DNA from: Acanthosepion esculentum
Lineage: Eukaryota > Mollusca > Cephalopoda > Sepiida > Sepiidae
Assembly (NCBI GenBank): GCA_964036315.1
Contig: OZ038488.1
Coordinates: 63,719,754 to 63,783,753, forward strand
DNA: 64,000 nucleotides
Reading direction: 5' to 3'
Shown here: positions 53,286 through 64,000 of the stretch, piece by piece
Numbering within the stretch: position 1 is the first letter of the stretch
Layout: each line of letters opens with the position of its first letter
Program-made: the position numbers and the translations under genes
Notes under the pieces: generated by a model
Database searches by the model: none
Told to the model about the DNA's origin: nothing
The model's input: the letters and a program-made list of their open reading frames with translations, nothing else

Positions 53286-53500
53286 TTTTCAGCTGACTCT
53301 CGTAAATGGTATACAGGGTATATAGTTGGACAGCCTTACAAAATTGGTATACAAATACTAAATTAGCAAAGTGCACATGTACTACACTGATCAGAAACAG
53401 TATCTGAAAACGATGCTTTGATCCTCAATCGAGAGCAGAGATAATACACTGGTCTTAAACAAGCGTATCAATACGTAAATAATCCCCGAGTTTTTTCTTC
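53286..53500. other. No gene seen
   Basis: No assignable sequence. Confidence 0.5.
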
Positions 53501-53538
53501 TTCCTCCTCCTCATACTACTACTACTACTACCACCACC

Positions 53539-53570
<32 letters not shown>

Positions 53571-53600
53571 CAACAACAATAATAATAATAATAATAGCTG
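53500..53600. repeat. Compound trinucleotide array
   Basis: (CTC)n(TAC)n(CAC)n(CAA)n(TAA)n: successive single-base changes of one trinucleotide. Confidence 0.95.
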
Positions 53601-53941
53601 TTCTTATGATATTATGGCTGTTGTTGATGACCATAACATCAAATAAATTGACAAGAGTAAGTAATACACCGACTTCCAAATTTAAATTTACAGAATGTGA
53701 GACGTTCAGGTCATTATTGTCTCAGTTATTATTGGGAGTGTGGTCTCTAAAACACCGAAACTAAAGTCATACATTGAGAAAATCAGAAGAAAGTAGTATT
53801 AATATCCCATCACTTCAGAAACTTGCGTTGCTTGTCACTGCAAATATTCTACGAAAGGTGCTATCTGTCTGCGGTTGTACGACTTAACGGAGAACTCCCA
53901 TGATGCACGATCCCCGGTTGAAAACGAAAGACCGTGTGACG

Positions 53942-53993
<52 letters not shown>

Positions 53994-54575
53994 CAGGTAA
54001 AGCGCATGTAAGATAAGACCACCTTGACCGATAAGCATTTGGAAAGCAATCGCCCTGAGATGCACAAGAGCAGCCAAAAATGAATGCTGGTATTCTTTGT
54101 CGTATCTTGAGATAAGTATCGTAAAAAGGTGGAACAGGAGAAAATCCGGATGTTCCAAGACCTAGCAAGGTAAATCGGGGATATGTATCAACAGCAGCCC
54201 AAGTTACTCATGTTTTGGGTATCAACAACCTCTTTGACTCGCAAGATTCCTTAGTGATTGATACCTTACATTATTGGGAGTGCGTAGGTGACAGCGCTGC
54301 TCAGAACAGCTCATGTGGTAAGGAAAGTATCGTGTATCTAAGCTGCAGGTCGAAACTGAGATATGACTATTATCGGCCCGTCGAAACATGCTGCATATAA
54401 TAATACTAATACTACTACTAATAATAATAAAATATAATGAAGTTAGGCTAAGTATTAGTCTATGGTGTCTGAGTAAATATATACCTCAACTTTGTCTATA
54501 TGGATATTTTCAGTCAATTTTCTAGGGTAAAAGTAGCCATCAAATAGGGTACTACTAGTGGGAATATTGAATGAA
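53601..54575. other. No gene accepted; (AAT)n at 53945-53990
   Basis: Frames on the minus strand (53835-54168) and plus strand (54215-54400) lack known domains. Sequence around 54000-54170 looks partly protein-like but is broken by the trinucleotide array. Unassigned. Confidence 0.4.
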
Positions 54576-54579
54576 AAAA

Positions 54580-54700
54580 ATCCTACTTAACACGTTTCGG
54601 TCTTAAAGGGACTTCTTCAGAATTATAATTGTCTAAAAAAGTTACGATTTAAGTATTTATGTTTTATTTCCATTTTGTCATTCAATTACTCACTATTAGT
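54580..54700 (-). repeat. Repeat end with hammerhead-like core
   Basis: Minus strand: CTGAAGAAGTCCCTTTAAGA, CCGAAACGTGTTAAG. On the plus side TTTCCATTTTGTCATTCAAT (54669-54688) is the block seen at 16676 and 7264. Confidence 0.45.
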
Positions 54701-54789
54701 CTGATGTATAGATTTTACGCCATTGTCTACCCATTACAAGGCAAAAGGCAGAGGGCTACTGAAAGTGTTATTTCATGAACTGAAGAATT

Positions 54790-55200
54790 GTAGATTTTGG
54801 GTATTTGTAGGATAGATAAAGGTTGACCCTGGACTCTCGGGAGTCTGAACCACAAAGTAGCGGTTCTTAGGAAGAAGATTACTTCTTACTTGTAGAATAC
54901 GAAGGGAATGCGGATGGTTAGCCCCTGTGTAGATGGCAGAACGGCTCTGTGCTGTAAAGGCTTGAAATGGTGAATCTAGGATGGGTAGATCAGGTAAACA
55001 TTTTCTATTGAAATAACAATAGAGTAGCCATGAGTTTGCACGATTGCATCTGTGGGGAAACGGGTTGTAAGACCGAAAACTGATTCATCACCTATAAGGC
55101 CTTCAAACGCTTTTTAACTCTATCAAATCTGGTGGTTGAGTGAATTGGGTAGCTCCAGCTCGTATATGACGGCAATACGTTATTTTTGCCTGTCTTGACC
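54790..55200 (-). mobile_element. LINE F C-terminal relic
   Basis: Minus strand: ITYCRHIRAGATQF, PDLIELKSV, LLYCYFNRKCLPDLPILDSP and NHPHSLRILQVRS correspond to the Y.CHIW.GA..., NVASLSLFYRYFHG.CSDEL and SLRIPSARS segments. Heavily decayed. Confidence 0.6.
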
Positions 55201-55202
55201 CT

Positions 55203-55352
55203 TGTAAAGGTGATTTTCTAAGCGCAGCTTAGATGTGGCACAAGGCCGAATGTATGGGGCTCGAAGTGAGGATCGAACTCGCTACTCAGTCATCATGAGT
55301 TCAATCCTTAATAGGAGCCCATACATTCGGCCTTGTGCCACATCTAGCCTGT
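55203..55352. mobile_element. SINE A, inverted pair
   Basis: A minus-strand copy (CTTAGATGTGGCACAAGGCC, GAGGATCGAACTC) runs into a plus-strand copy (GAGTTCAATCC, CCATACATTCGGCCTTGTGC, CACATCTA). Outer arms of about 36 bp are complementary. Confidence 0.85.
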
Positions 55353-55394
55353 TGGGTGGAGTCAGGTATTTTTTGAAACCGTATAAAGAGCTGA

Positions 55395-55745
55395 TCATTT
55401 TTCCATCTTAACTCTTGTTGTTCCTAGGTCCACCCTGACCCGGGTGGCGGCACCTGTTAGGGTTTCAGCTATGGGAAAATAGTGAACAACCTCAAACAAA
55501 AATGTACAGTACATTTTTATAATAAAATAACCAACAATACATTTTTATAGCAATATGACAATCAATGATACACTAAAAAATATAAAAATACATTTTTATA
55601 GTAAAACTACAAACAATTCATGATCTAAAAACTATATATATCCAAAAACATACCTTTACCCTGAAAGCATATAATTATTTACAAAATATTTAGATTCCGA
55701 CATCAAATAACAAATAGAGGTGGATATACCGCTAAACAAAATCAT
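55395..55745 (+). mobile_element. Retroposon family C, 5' truncated
   Basis: TTGTTCCTAGGTCCACCCTG, CACCTGTTAGGGTTTCAGC, the A/T repeats, then the tail GATTCCGACATCAAATAAC and GGTGGATATACCGC. Confidence 0.72.
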
Positions 55746-57118
55746 CCACAATGTTTCCAACATCTTTAGTGACGGATTGTATATATGAGTCCCACTATGA
55801 GGTGAACTTGAGTCTTAATTTGTATATCATATGTTTCATAGTCTATGTTGTTAAAATAAAAGTCGGACATAAAGTGATTGGCGGGGAGGGGCATTTATTT
55901 ATACTAAATAAACCAAGCGAACTTTGTCGGCCTATTTAGAGATTAGATGTCACTTCTTGCATTGAATCAAGAATCAGAAATCTTGCTACTTGCAATAGAT
56001 CTTCAAAAGCCTCGCTTTTTTGCTTCCGTCTATAATAGCTGAATCAGTATGGTACGAAGTACAGTATAGTATTTAAAAATAATCTAAAGAAATATTTGTT
56101 GTAAACAGCTAAATCTAAATAGTTTTAAAAAAAAATAAAAATAAAAATTAGAAGAAAATGCTGTTCGAACGAGCAGAATGTCTTGGTTTCGGTTAAGAAT
56201 TTATAACTTTCCCATCGAGTTAATTAGTTCGTTTTACGAGCGAAAATAAGAATGAACGCAAGTTTCAAGACATTTTTAAATTCTGCATTTACTTGAGATA
56301 ACTCGCAGTTTAAGACAGTCTAAGGTCACGTGCACATACATGTATTTTTTCTTCTTTTTTTTCATTTTCACGCCAATTGGAATATCGCTAATTAATATTT
56401 GTCATTTTTGACACCTTTTAAGCTTTCTCTCTGAGATTATCTTTTTAAAGGCATGCACTTACCTGAAGAATATATCTCGAATGAACCAATGAAGATGACG
56501 AAAAGTGTAATCTCTTATCTCTCTAACTACAGAACCGATAATTTTAACGTTTTTTTTTTTTCTTTTCTTTCTTTTTTCCTTTTTAATTAGAGACGAATAT
56601 GTGAACTCAGAATTCAGGCAATGTACATTTGGTTGCTCAAAGTTTAATTTTTAAAAGAACCATCAAAAAGCTTCGTATGTGTCATGGACTCTCTCTGATA
56701 TCTAAATGAAGACGATAAATTACAAGATAAGTGGAATGTCTCTCCTTTAAAAACTGGATAAAAATCATGAATATCGTCGCAATTGCGTAAACCAATTACC
56801 GTATTGGTCGGTACACAGAACCCACTTTTTCCCCAAACAAATGGCTCGAAAAGAAATTCGTTACTGCGTCTTATATGCAAAGTAGAAACCTTCCGTTCGC
56901 CCTTTTTTGCCCCCACACCCTGATTGCTGTTTTGTATCAAATACAAATGCCATCTGGAATCATCGTGCAGATAGGAATTTTATATGTATGCAATCAGAGT
57001 GCCGATTCAATTAAACGTTCCGCTGGGAATTTTTACGTAAAATTAATAAACGCAGAACAGAATCACGCTGCGGGAAAAAATTATTTGAAAATTAATGAGC
57101 GGGCGGTAAGAAATAAGC
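55746..57118. other. No gene accepted
   Basis: Contains frames of 62 and 100 codons (55751-55939; 56644-56946 minus) without recognisable motifs. AT-rich with T-runs at 56340-56360 and 56552-56580. Confidence 0.45.
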
Positions 57119-57121
57119 ACC

Positions 57122-57345
57122 ATTCAGGGAGGCACGGTAGAGTAATGGATTGCGGCTCGAATAGAGGAATCGTAGAGCCGAGTTCGAATTTCAGTCGTGT
57201 TCGTTACATTCACTTACGTGCTAATACCCTTAGAAAAAAATATTAATCCAACTTTTCTTTCCCCAGCTGTAGCAAAATAATTGGACAGACTAAGTTCTAT
57301 AGACTTGGGTGGCAACCAGTCTAGGAGAAGGAAAGCCCTGGATTT
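57122..57345 (+). mobile_element. SINE B without 5S head
   Basis: GGCACGGTAGAGTAATGGAT, TGCGGCTCGA, GAGCCGAGTTCGAATTTCAG (B box), CACTTACGTGCTAATACCC, then GTTCTATAGACTTGGGTGGC and AACCAGTCTAGGAGAAGG. Confidence 0.82.
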
Positions 57346-57524
57346 AAAACTGTATGTAGTCCTGGCGAAGCACATAATATGCAGCTAAGGAAATGGATCG
57401 TTCGTGTTGACTCGATGATCCCGACTACGGTTGACTCCTTTTTGAGAGAGAGAAAAATTGAAGGAACCATTTTAATCAGGACAGCACTTTTATTTGATAC
57501 CCAAGATTATTGTTGTAGACGAGT

Positions 57525-57745
57525 GTAGTGTAGACCTTTGTCAGCAAAGGCACATCTAGGACCAAATGAAAATATCACGGTATATTTAGCAAAGTCTTTT
57601 AGAGATATACATTCAAATGTTATGAAATGAATCCATAGGTTTTAAAAAATGCACACACAAATATAAACTTACTTTATTTCAATGTTTCTATTCAACTATT
57701 TGTTTAGCTTATTTAGTGTGAAATCTGTGCCTGGTGTTTGTTTGT
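57525..57745 (+). mobile_element. hAT-like miniature element, partial copy
   Basis: Aligns with 58231-58563: GCACATCTAGGACCAAATG, AAAATATCACGGTATATTTA, ATGTTATGAAATGAATCC, TTTATTTCAATGTTTCTATT, TTAGTGTGAAATC, TGCCTGGTG. It lacks both recognisable termini. Confidence 0.55.
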
Positions 57746-58019
57746 TTTGTTTTTGTTTTCTTTTCTTTTTGCGATTTCTTCAATGTTTAGTCGAATGTGC
57801 GATAAGCAAACCCTCATTTCTTCTTCAGTTGAATTTAGTTGTTCTAGCTTCTTATTTTTGAGGTTATTTAGGGTTGGCAAGTCTAATTCACATAAATAAG
57901 AAGTAGAAAATTGCAATAAAACTGATAAAGCCTTTTTAGCTAATGTGTGATAAAAAGTTTAATACTTATTCATTCATTGAAATACTAACGCTATACCATT
58001 ACTACCTCCTCAAACACAC

Positions 58020-58039
58020 ACATACACACACACGCACAA

Positions 58040-58110
<71 letters not shown>
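58020..58110. repeat. (CA)n(TA)n microsatellite
   Basis: Short CA-rich lead then a long TA tract. Confidence 0.95.
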
Positions 58111-58111
<1 letters not shown>

Positions 58112-58230
58112 TCTTTATTACTTGTGAATCACAAATCTTAAAAATTCAGATGTTAAAAAATGAACTTAAACAAATGGCAATCAGCATTTAAATATCTTTT
58201 CCCTTCTTTCTTCCTCATTTTTGGATAGAT

Positions 58231-58563
58231 CAGTGTTTCTCTACCTTTTTAAGCAATGGCACACCTAAGGGCAAATGAAAATATCATGGCACACATAAGG
58301 GCAAATGAAAATATCATGGCACACCTAAGGGCAAATGAAAATATCACGGCACATTTAGCAAAATTTTTAAAGGGGATACATTTTAATGTTATGAAATAAA
58401 ACCATAGATTTTTAAAAATACACACAGAAATATGAACTTTATTTCAATGTTTCGATTCAACTATTTGTGCAGCTTATTTAGTGTGAAACCCATGCCTGGT
58501 GATTTTTAGTGACTTATTCAATATTTCGCGGCTCACTAGAGGTACGCTGATTGAGAATCATTG
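58231..58563 (+). mobile_element. hAT-like miniature element with terminal repeats
   Basis: It starts CAGTGTTTCTCTACCTTTTT and ends with the inverse of CAATGATTCTCAATC, fitting the CAGNGNTTCTCAACC type of hAT termini. Inside, a 30-bp unit (ATGGCACACCTAAGGGCAAA, TGAAAATATC) is repeated three times. It has no transposase. Eight-base flanks do not match, so the insertion is old or the boundary is off by a few bases. Confidence 0.6.
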
Positions 58564-59094
58564 TTGCAGACAAAGATTTTACGACAGACATTTACTTCTC
58601 CCGAGCCCTAGTCAATATTAATGCTATTTATTCAAACGAAATTATTAATATTATTATTATTATCATTATTGGTGTTGGTGGTTTTATTGTTGCTGATGTT
58701 ATTCTTATTATTATTTTTGCTTTTGATTTGCGTAGTACGAGGCGATACGTTAATTTTTTGTTTTGTTTTTTGGCGAAGTAAGGTTTTCATTTTACAAACA
58801 ATGTGCTTACAATTTTTAAGCCCCACGCCTCTAGACCATATAAACATATATTTGATTAACGCGGCATCCCAGACACCAGAATTCATTATTATAGATATTG
58901 ATATGGGCTGTTTGACATTTTATATTATCCATCATTCAACCATAGATCTTAGTAACAGTCATACTGTTTCGATTTGAACACTACCAGCAGTCACGGACAA
59001 TTTCAACAAAGTAACGGATGATACCCAATTATAAGAATTAGCAGCGCCATAGACACCCAGTTTCTTATTGTCATTTTGGAGGTGTTTCTGCAAC
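58564..59094. other. No gene; (ATT)-like stretch
   Basis: Trinucleotide-like ATT/GTT run at 58640-58715. The frame 58621-58977 across it lacks known motifs. Confidence 0.5.
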
Positions 59095-59100
59095 ACACTA

Positions 59101-59189
<89 letters not shown>

Positions 59190-59327
59190 CCAAGAGGATA
59201 GAATTCAGGTAGAGATCAATGTCCAGGCCAGAGCAAGAATATAAAAGGCTCAAACATTGATATTCCATGGTTATAATTTATTACATTGGAATTGGAATCA
59301 CGATCCAGTACACCAGACCTACAAATT

Positions 59328-59385
<58 letters not shown>
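59095..59385. repeat. Two (TA)n arrays around 140 bp
   Basis: TA arrays at 59099-59186 and 59333-59385 enclose a unique segment that begins CCAAGAGGATAGAATTCAGG. Confidence 0.9.
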
Positions 59386-59389
<4 letters not shown>

Positions 59390-59499
59390 CAGTAAAAAAT
59401 CCAAAATGAACTCTTGCTGGTATAGCTAATTCAAACCTTGCGACAGTCCTCTTCAGCCCTGGACTAAATTCGTCTCGGAATCAGGGATTTTGAATTTGA

Positions 59500-59631
<132 letters not shown>

Positions 59632-59679
59632 CAAAAAATGAAAAGGTACTGCGATTGATTAACATTTTTGGTTAATTTT

Positions 59680-60065
59680 TCTTGTGGTCATTTAAACACA
59701 CACAAAAATCTAACAAATTTCATCCGAAACATACTAGCAGAAAATACAAGTACAATAGCCCCATCCACACGTAAGAAAAGATTAAAAATAATGGAAGCCC
59801 TAATAATAAAAAAGGAAAAGCCAAAACTCAATAACATTGATTACGAACACAGCCACAGTGTGCTAACCGTGTTTGGAAAATAAAATATAACTTCAGACAT
59901 GCACATACATTAAAACACACATTCTGTTAAAAATGAAAATTGTCCTTGATAATGGCTAAAAATAGACGAAAGCCCTCGGATATGCAGAACTTTTGGAACA
60001 GTTTTTACACAATACGTGTCCAGAAAAGAAAACACTTGTACGAACACAAAAAAATTAAATAACGT
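59680..60065 (+). mobile_element. Penelope-like element 3' tail, copy 2
   Basis: The frame 59668-59883 ends IAPSTRKKRLKIMEALIIKK, EKPKLNNIDYEHSHSVLTVF and GK. This is the C-terminal segment typical of Penelope-like proteins with a GIY-YIG endonuclease (KR...EA..IKKEKP.LN). The untranslated tail follows with TCCTTGATAATGG and ACGAAAGCCCTCGGA (59943-59980). It is better preserved than copy 1 at 14750-15090. The endonuclease catalytic residues are upstream and absent. Confidence 0.6.
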
Positions 60066-60078
60066 GTTTGTTTTCAGA

Positions 60079-60108
60079 GAGAGAGAGAGGGGGGGGGAGA
60101 GAGAGGGG
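60079..60108. repeat. (GA)n/(G)n tract
   Basis: GAGA repeat with a run of nine or so G residues. Confidence 0.9.
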
Positions 60109-60223
60109 TACGATGAGAACAAACAGAGTACACTTTCAACGTACGTAATATTTAATTTAAAAGAGAGCTCAATGCATAGTAGAGCAATATTATTTATTTT
60201 AGGATATTACGACAAAAACATAT

Positions 60224-60560
60224 AAGGATAGCTACACAATTGCAGTCGTGTTTCAGCATAAAGAAGCGTCTCCTCAGGCGATTGTAGATTACTGACGAGC
60301 CAACGATTAATTTTATGTAAAAAAAATATTATGAAATACAAAAATATAAAAAAAATAAAGGCTTGACTGCTTTACCCTGCTCAACCATCAGGTTTGATCA
60401 AAGTAAAGCCCTCAAGCCTTTATTTATTTATTTTTTATAAAATGAGGATGTATTTTGATTTTGAAACCAAATTAATCGTTCACTCGCCAGTAATCTACAA
60501 TCACCTGAGGAGACGCATCGTTATGTGTTGAAACACGACTGTAATTGTGTAGCTATCCTT
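60224..60560. repeat. Foldback, ~91-bp arms with nested inner hairpin
   Basis: Outer arms 60224-60314 and 60470-60560 (AGGATAGCTACACAATTGCA, CGTGTTTCA, CTCCTCAGGCGATTGTAGAT). The inner pair is AATAAAGGCTTGACTGCTTT (60354-60373) with its near complement at 60401-60428. The whole 337 bp can fold into one long hairpin. Confidence 0.9.
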
Positions 60561-60589
60561 ACACGTAACCAATCGAGGAAAGCCCTGAC

Positions 60590-60965
60590 AAAGTATATTA
60601 TATCAAAGACTTCAAATGCCTCATTGTATGGATCAGTTATAAGAAATTAGTATAGGAGAAGGAAATATAGAATAAGCTGCGCCAGAGGTAGTTTCGCCCA
60701 ACACCGCACATTGCTACAAAAGCGAAACATTAACCTAAAAATTCGAGTCATGTTCTTAAATAGCCTCATCAGAATGAGACTTCATGTGGATGTCATGCCC
60801 GACAACAAACCCATTCAGAAATATCAGTCAGCTGTATTTAACAGCTTTCTCAGATCAATGGTTAAAATGACTTTGAGCGATTTAAGCTTATGGAAATACC
60901 ACATATCCTCGAATCTTGTGGACTGGCGCTAGAGAATCACGAAGAACTGTACGAAATAACAGCAA
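60590..60965 (+). mobile_element. LINE G C-terminal relic
   Basis: RISCARGSFAQHRTLLQKRN, INLKIRVMFLNSLIRMRLHV, KPIQKYQSAVFNSFLRSMVK, then HISSNLVDWR near the 3' end. Same order as 1440-1740 and 63540-63890. The YGC.TW motif is replaced by HVDVMPD. Confidence 0.65.
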
Positions 60966-62444
60966 CAACAACAGCTAAAATTGATATCACATGTAACTCA
61001 AAGTGAAAATAATGTCACAATCAAAATGTTAACTGCTTCAAAAGGTTAGGAAGGAACCCCCCGCCAATACTGGAATGATCGATAACAACTACTGGACATG
61101 AGTAAACTATGTTCCAGAAATTTTGCTTTAAGAGAAAGATTTTATAAATTTCACACTCCTTCCCAGTCTTGAAAACAGATGTATAGGTTTATCCCTTGTT
61201 CTATTTTTACGATAAGGTTTCAGGTTTTCTCTAACATATTTTCATTGTCTTTCACTCCTAGTAGCCACTTGCATCTTAGTGGAATTCTTGCCATGTTTGG
61301 AGGAATTGATTAAAAAAATATGCATAGAGTAAAAAGCAGAACATCAATTTTTATCGTGACTTAATTTTACTTTTCGTTAATTTAATATACAGGATTTTTT
61401 CAAAAACATAAACAAGAAAATATATAGGGACAATGTTTGTGCAAAATTACTTAAATATGGCGTCATTTTTGGAAAACTTGAGATGAAAATTTTATCTGGC
61501 CCAGTTTTTCGTGGATTTTATTGAAATTAGTTGCTTCAGATAAAAGGAAATGTTTTTGTTTTTGTTTTTTTACTTTCTTATTTCAAGAACGGATTTTTCT
61601 TTGTCTCGTCTTTTGCAATGTTGATTAATAAAACGTATATCCTCGGGTTGGAGCTTCTCAGTTGTCAATATTCACTCCGAAACGCTGGATCGTATAAAAA
61701 TATTCATTACAACCGGTGTGTTTTTGACTAAGACTTAATGACTTTCAACTGACAAACACATCCATTATTTTCTGATTTTTTTCTTTCTTGCTGTTTATGT
61801 TTGTCGCCTCAAAGAAAATAGTATCGTCTGATTTTTTTTTTAAATGGCGACTTCTTTCAGTTAAAATTCACAATTACCGACTGGCTTGTCTTACAATCTT
61901 TTAAATGATATCTATTAACTTCGATCGAAATTTTTTTTGTTTTTTTGTTTTTAGTAGTGAAAACAAATCATACTTACAGAATTTAGTTTTAGATAATTTT
62001 CTCAAAGATAACTTTTGAAATTGAATCTTGCATATTTTTCTTTCTTTTCTTTTCCCATGTACAAACAATTGACATAAAAGTAATATAAAAGTAATCACTT
62101 AATGTAATTGAAAGTTATTATTAGCATTCTTTTAGAGAAGTGCATGGTAACGAGTTTTTGTACTATTACACTTAATGATTACGAAAATTTACCCCCAGCT
62201 CTCGTTAATTGTTCTCCATTCCATAGTCAGCTGTAAATAGCAATATAAAGAATCAACATTACATTGGACTTAAAAGACGACTTGACTTATGGCTTTTCCT
62301 TTTCTCTCATTTTTTTTAAACAAATTAAAGGGACATAATCAAAATAGTGGTCAGTATCGCCATAGTTATTGCCCTTTGATCGGCCAGTCTTTGTTCAATT
62401 TTTTTTCTTTTAATGTAGGAAATGTTGACACATCAGTTTATATT
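60966..62444. other. No gene recognised
   Basis: About 1.5 kb of AT-rich sequence. The segment 61195-61310 (CTCCTAGTAGCCACTTGCAT, GTGGAATTCTTGCCATGTTT) may be a decayed CR1/L2-type 3' end. Nothing else assigned. Confidence 0.45.
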
Positions 62445-62447
62445 CTG

Positions 62448-62520
<73 letters not shown>

Positions 62521-62522
62521 GC
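62445..62522. repeat. (TTA)n(TTG)n microsatellite
   Basis: TTA repeat changes to TTG repeat. Confidence 0.97.
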
Positions 62523-62789
62523 AATTTCATTATCACAGGATGAATTGATGGTGATTTTGCCGGATATAAAATAGCCATTGGTTTGTTAGAAATGCAGCAA
62601 TAGACAATAAACATCATGGCTATAAAGAAAGAGGACAATATAATGGGACGATTAATACCAATTTGATAGATAATTCACTTTTGTTGCGACTTATAGGCGT
62701 AAGTTATTCTTCTTGATTAGATTCGTCAAATGACCACGATTAACTCATCCGTATCCGAATAACATCATATTATCTACACAAGCATAAAC

Positions 62790-62841
<52 letters not shown>

Positions 62842-63215
62842 GTGGTGGTAAGGATGTCGGTATGAAGTGCTTATATGAACAGTAAACGGAACCAGCAGAC
62901 TGGATTCTAGTTTTGCTAGATGCCATTTGCGTCAACAGTGCAGTTATGCCCTGTTTTCTGTCTCATCATGTCAAAATATCTTATCATTGGCATGCAAATA
63001 TGGTTGGCTAACAAGAATTTATGAATGTTAGAAATTAATATTCAAGTCAATATTTTCGCCAAAGTATCGTATTAACCAGACAATGTTGGAAAAATTTTGG
63101 ATATTTCTACATTTGTATGGTAAATATACCATATGGATTTCGGATTGTAATACTTGTTCTATTCGAAATATTTACAGTAGTCTTAATTAACTGGATGAGA
63201 TTTTGTTATGCATTA
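62523..63215. other. No gene; (GATA)n at 62784-62842
   Basis: AT-rich sequence with one GATA array. No coding region recognised. Confidence 0.5.
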
Positions 63216-63219
63216 GAAG

Positions 63220-63345
63220 TGTAATGGTAATGGTAATATTAGCCGTTTCCTTATAAGGAAACATTCGGCATTCTTTGACCGAGCAGCCAGTGCGATTGTC
63301 GGTTAAAATTTATAAAATCTTTTTCTTAAAACAATTGTTCAGGAA
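63220..63345 (+). repeat. Dispersed repeat H
   Basis: AATGGTAATATTAGCCG, GTTTCCTTATAAGGAAAC (63246-63263), ATTCGGCATTC, CGAGCAGCCAG, AAATTTATAAAATC. Second copy of the repeat at 25330-25450. Confidence 0.6.
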
Positions 63346-63539
63346 AATAGGTTTCTCAAGTTCAGTAGCTGTTATCGTTCTTTCCAATATTGCTGGGAGT
63401 TTCCTTCCTTTTCTTTGAAGCAGTATGGACCGTCAACATCTTATGTCATTATTTTCTCTTCGAGTTACATGTGATATTCATTTTACTGCTGCTGCTGTTG
63501 GAAGTCCTCGAGTGATGGGGCTTCTCTTATTTGGTATAG

Positions 63540-63890
63540 TTCATTGCTTGTGATTCTGTAGCGCCAGTCCACAAGGTTCGAAGAAAGATGGTCTTCGCCA
63601 AGAGCTTCACTCACTCAAAGCTATTTTTAAACTTTAATCTTAGAAAGTGGTTGTAAAACAGATGACAGTTTAGATATTTCGGAACGGGTGTGAGGCCATA
63701 CATGACATCCATATCAAAGTCCCGATATGACGAGGTTATTTACTCGAGTTTTCAGGTTACGGTTTTGGATTGGTAGCAGTTTACGGTGTTGGACAAACCC
63801 ACCTCTGGCACAACATATTCTGTGTTTAATTTCCTTTTCTCTTATACTGTTTTAATTGATATATGGATCAGTTTTAATGATCTATCAATT
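63540..63890 (-). mobile_element. LINE G C-terminal relic
   Basis: Minus strand: EIKHRICCARGGFVQHRKLL, NRNLKTRVNNLVISGL, YGCHVWPHTRSEISKL (the YGC..W motif retained) and HLSSNLVDWRYR. It confirms that 1440-1740 and 60590-60965 belong to one LINE. Confidence 0.68.
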
Positions 63891-64000
63891 ATCATTGATC
63901 TATGGATCAATTCTAACAAATTTAATATAGAAGATAAGGAAATTTGAAGTTTTAATAATTCCACGTTGTCAATTTTTATGAGAAATTCAGGGTATATGCT
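63891..64000. other. No gene seen
   Basis: AT-rich end of window. Confidence 0.5.

Noticed and set aside
56644..56946. 100-codon minus-strand frame
   Set aside because: No known motif and no support from composition or neighbours.
58231..58563. 8-bp target-site duplication of the hAT-like element
   Set aside because: Flanks GGATAGAT and TTGCAGAC do not match, so the duplication was not claimed.

Overview
The window looks like intergenic DNA from a large, repeat-rich animal genome. A cephalopod mollusc, probably an octopus, is the best guess. This rests on the tRNA-derived SINEs (one family with a 5S rRNA head), very many long (TA)n and other microsatellites, several non-LTR retrotransposon families, and dense Tc1/mariner remains. 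The organism call is inference from repeat content, because no host protein gene is available to anchor it. I found no intact host protein-coding gene, no functional tRNA or rRNA gene and no bacterial feature in 64 kb. Nearly every open reading frame above 60 codons is a microsatellite or minisatellite translation, or a fragment of a transposon protein.

Layout. 0-10 kb: a retroposon family called C here, LINE and SINE fragments, a trimer of a 136-bp tRNA-derived SINE (family A) inside a LINE relic, and a 33-bp minisatellite (4.55-5.40 kb). 10-20 kb: SINE A, LINE F fragments, a 1.3-kb GAAA-based minisatellite (12.4-13.7 kb), LINE R, a Penelope-like tail and a mariner C-terminal relic. 20-30 kb: SINEs A and B, family C, a second mariner C-terminus, a 30-bp minisatellite, a complete but mutated Tc1-type DD34E transposon (27000-28609) with long terminal inverted repeats, and the best LINE R copy (28.9-29.9 kb). 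30-40 kb: composite 5S-tRNA SINEs, a LINE R copy split by family C with a target-site duplication, an inverted SINE D pair, a 21-bp minisatellite with a 147-bp higher-order period, and two mariner relics sharing one internal deletion. 40-50 kb: more LINE R, two large foldbacks, SINE E, a 5S-tRNA SINE, and a mariner relic interrupted by family C. 50-64 kb: GATA arrays, a CR1/L2-like LINE end, a SETMAR-type mariner relic, hAT-like miniature elements, a second Penelope-like tail, a 350-bp foldback and LINE G fragments.

No pathway or operon is present. The biology here is layered transposition: autonomous LINE and DNA transposon relics, SINEs that used their machinery, and younger insertions nested in older ones, with microsatellites as seeds and landing sites. 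Family letters (A, B, C, D, E, H; LINE R, F, G) are labels for this window only. The main points are the 5S-tRNA composite SINE and its 3' tail shared with family C, the paired deleted mariners, the 147-bp higher-order minisatellite, and hammerhead-like motifs in the two Penelope-like tails.
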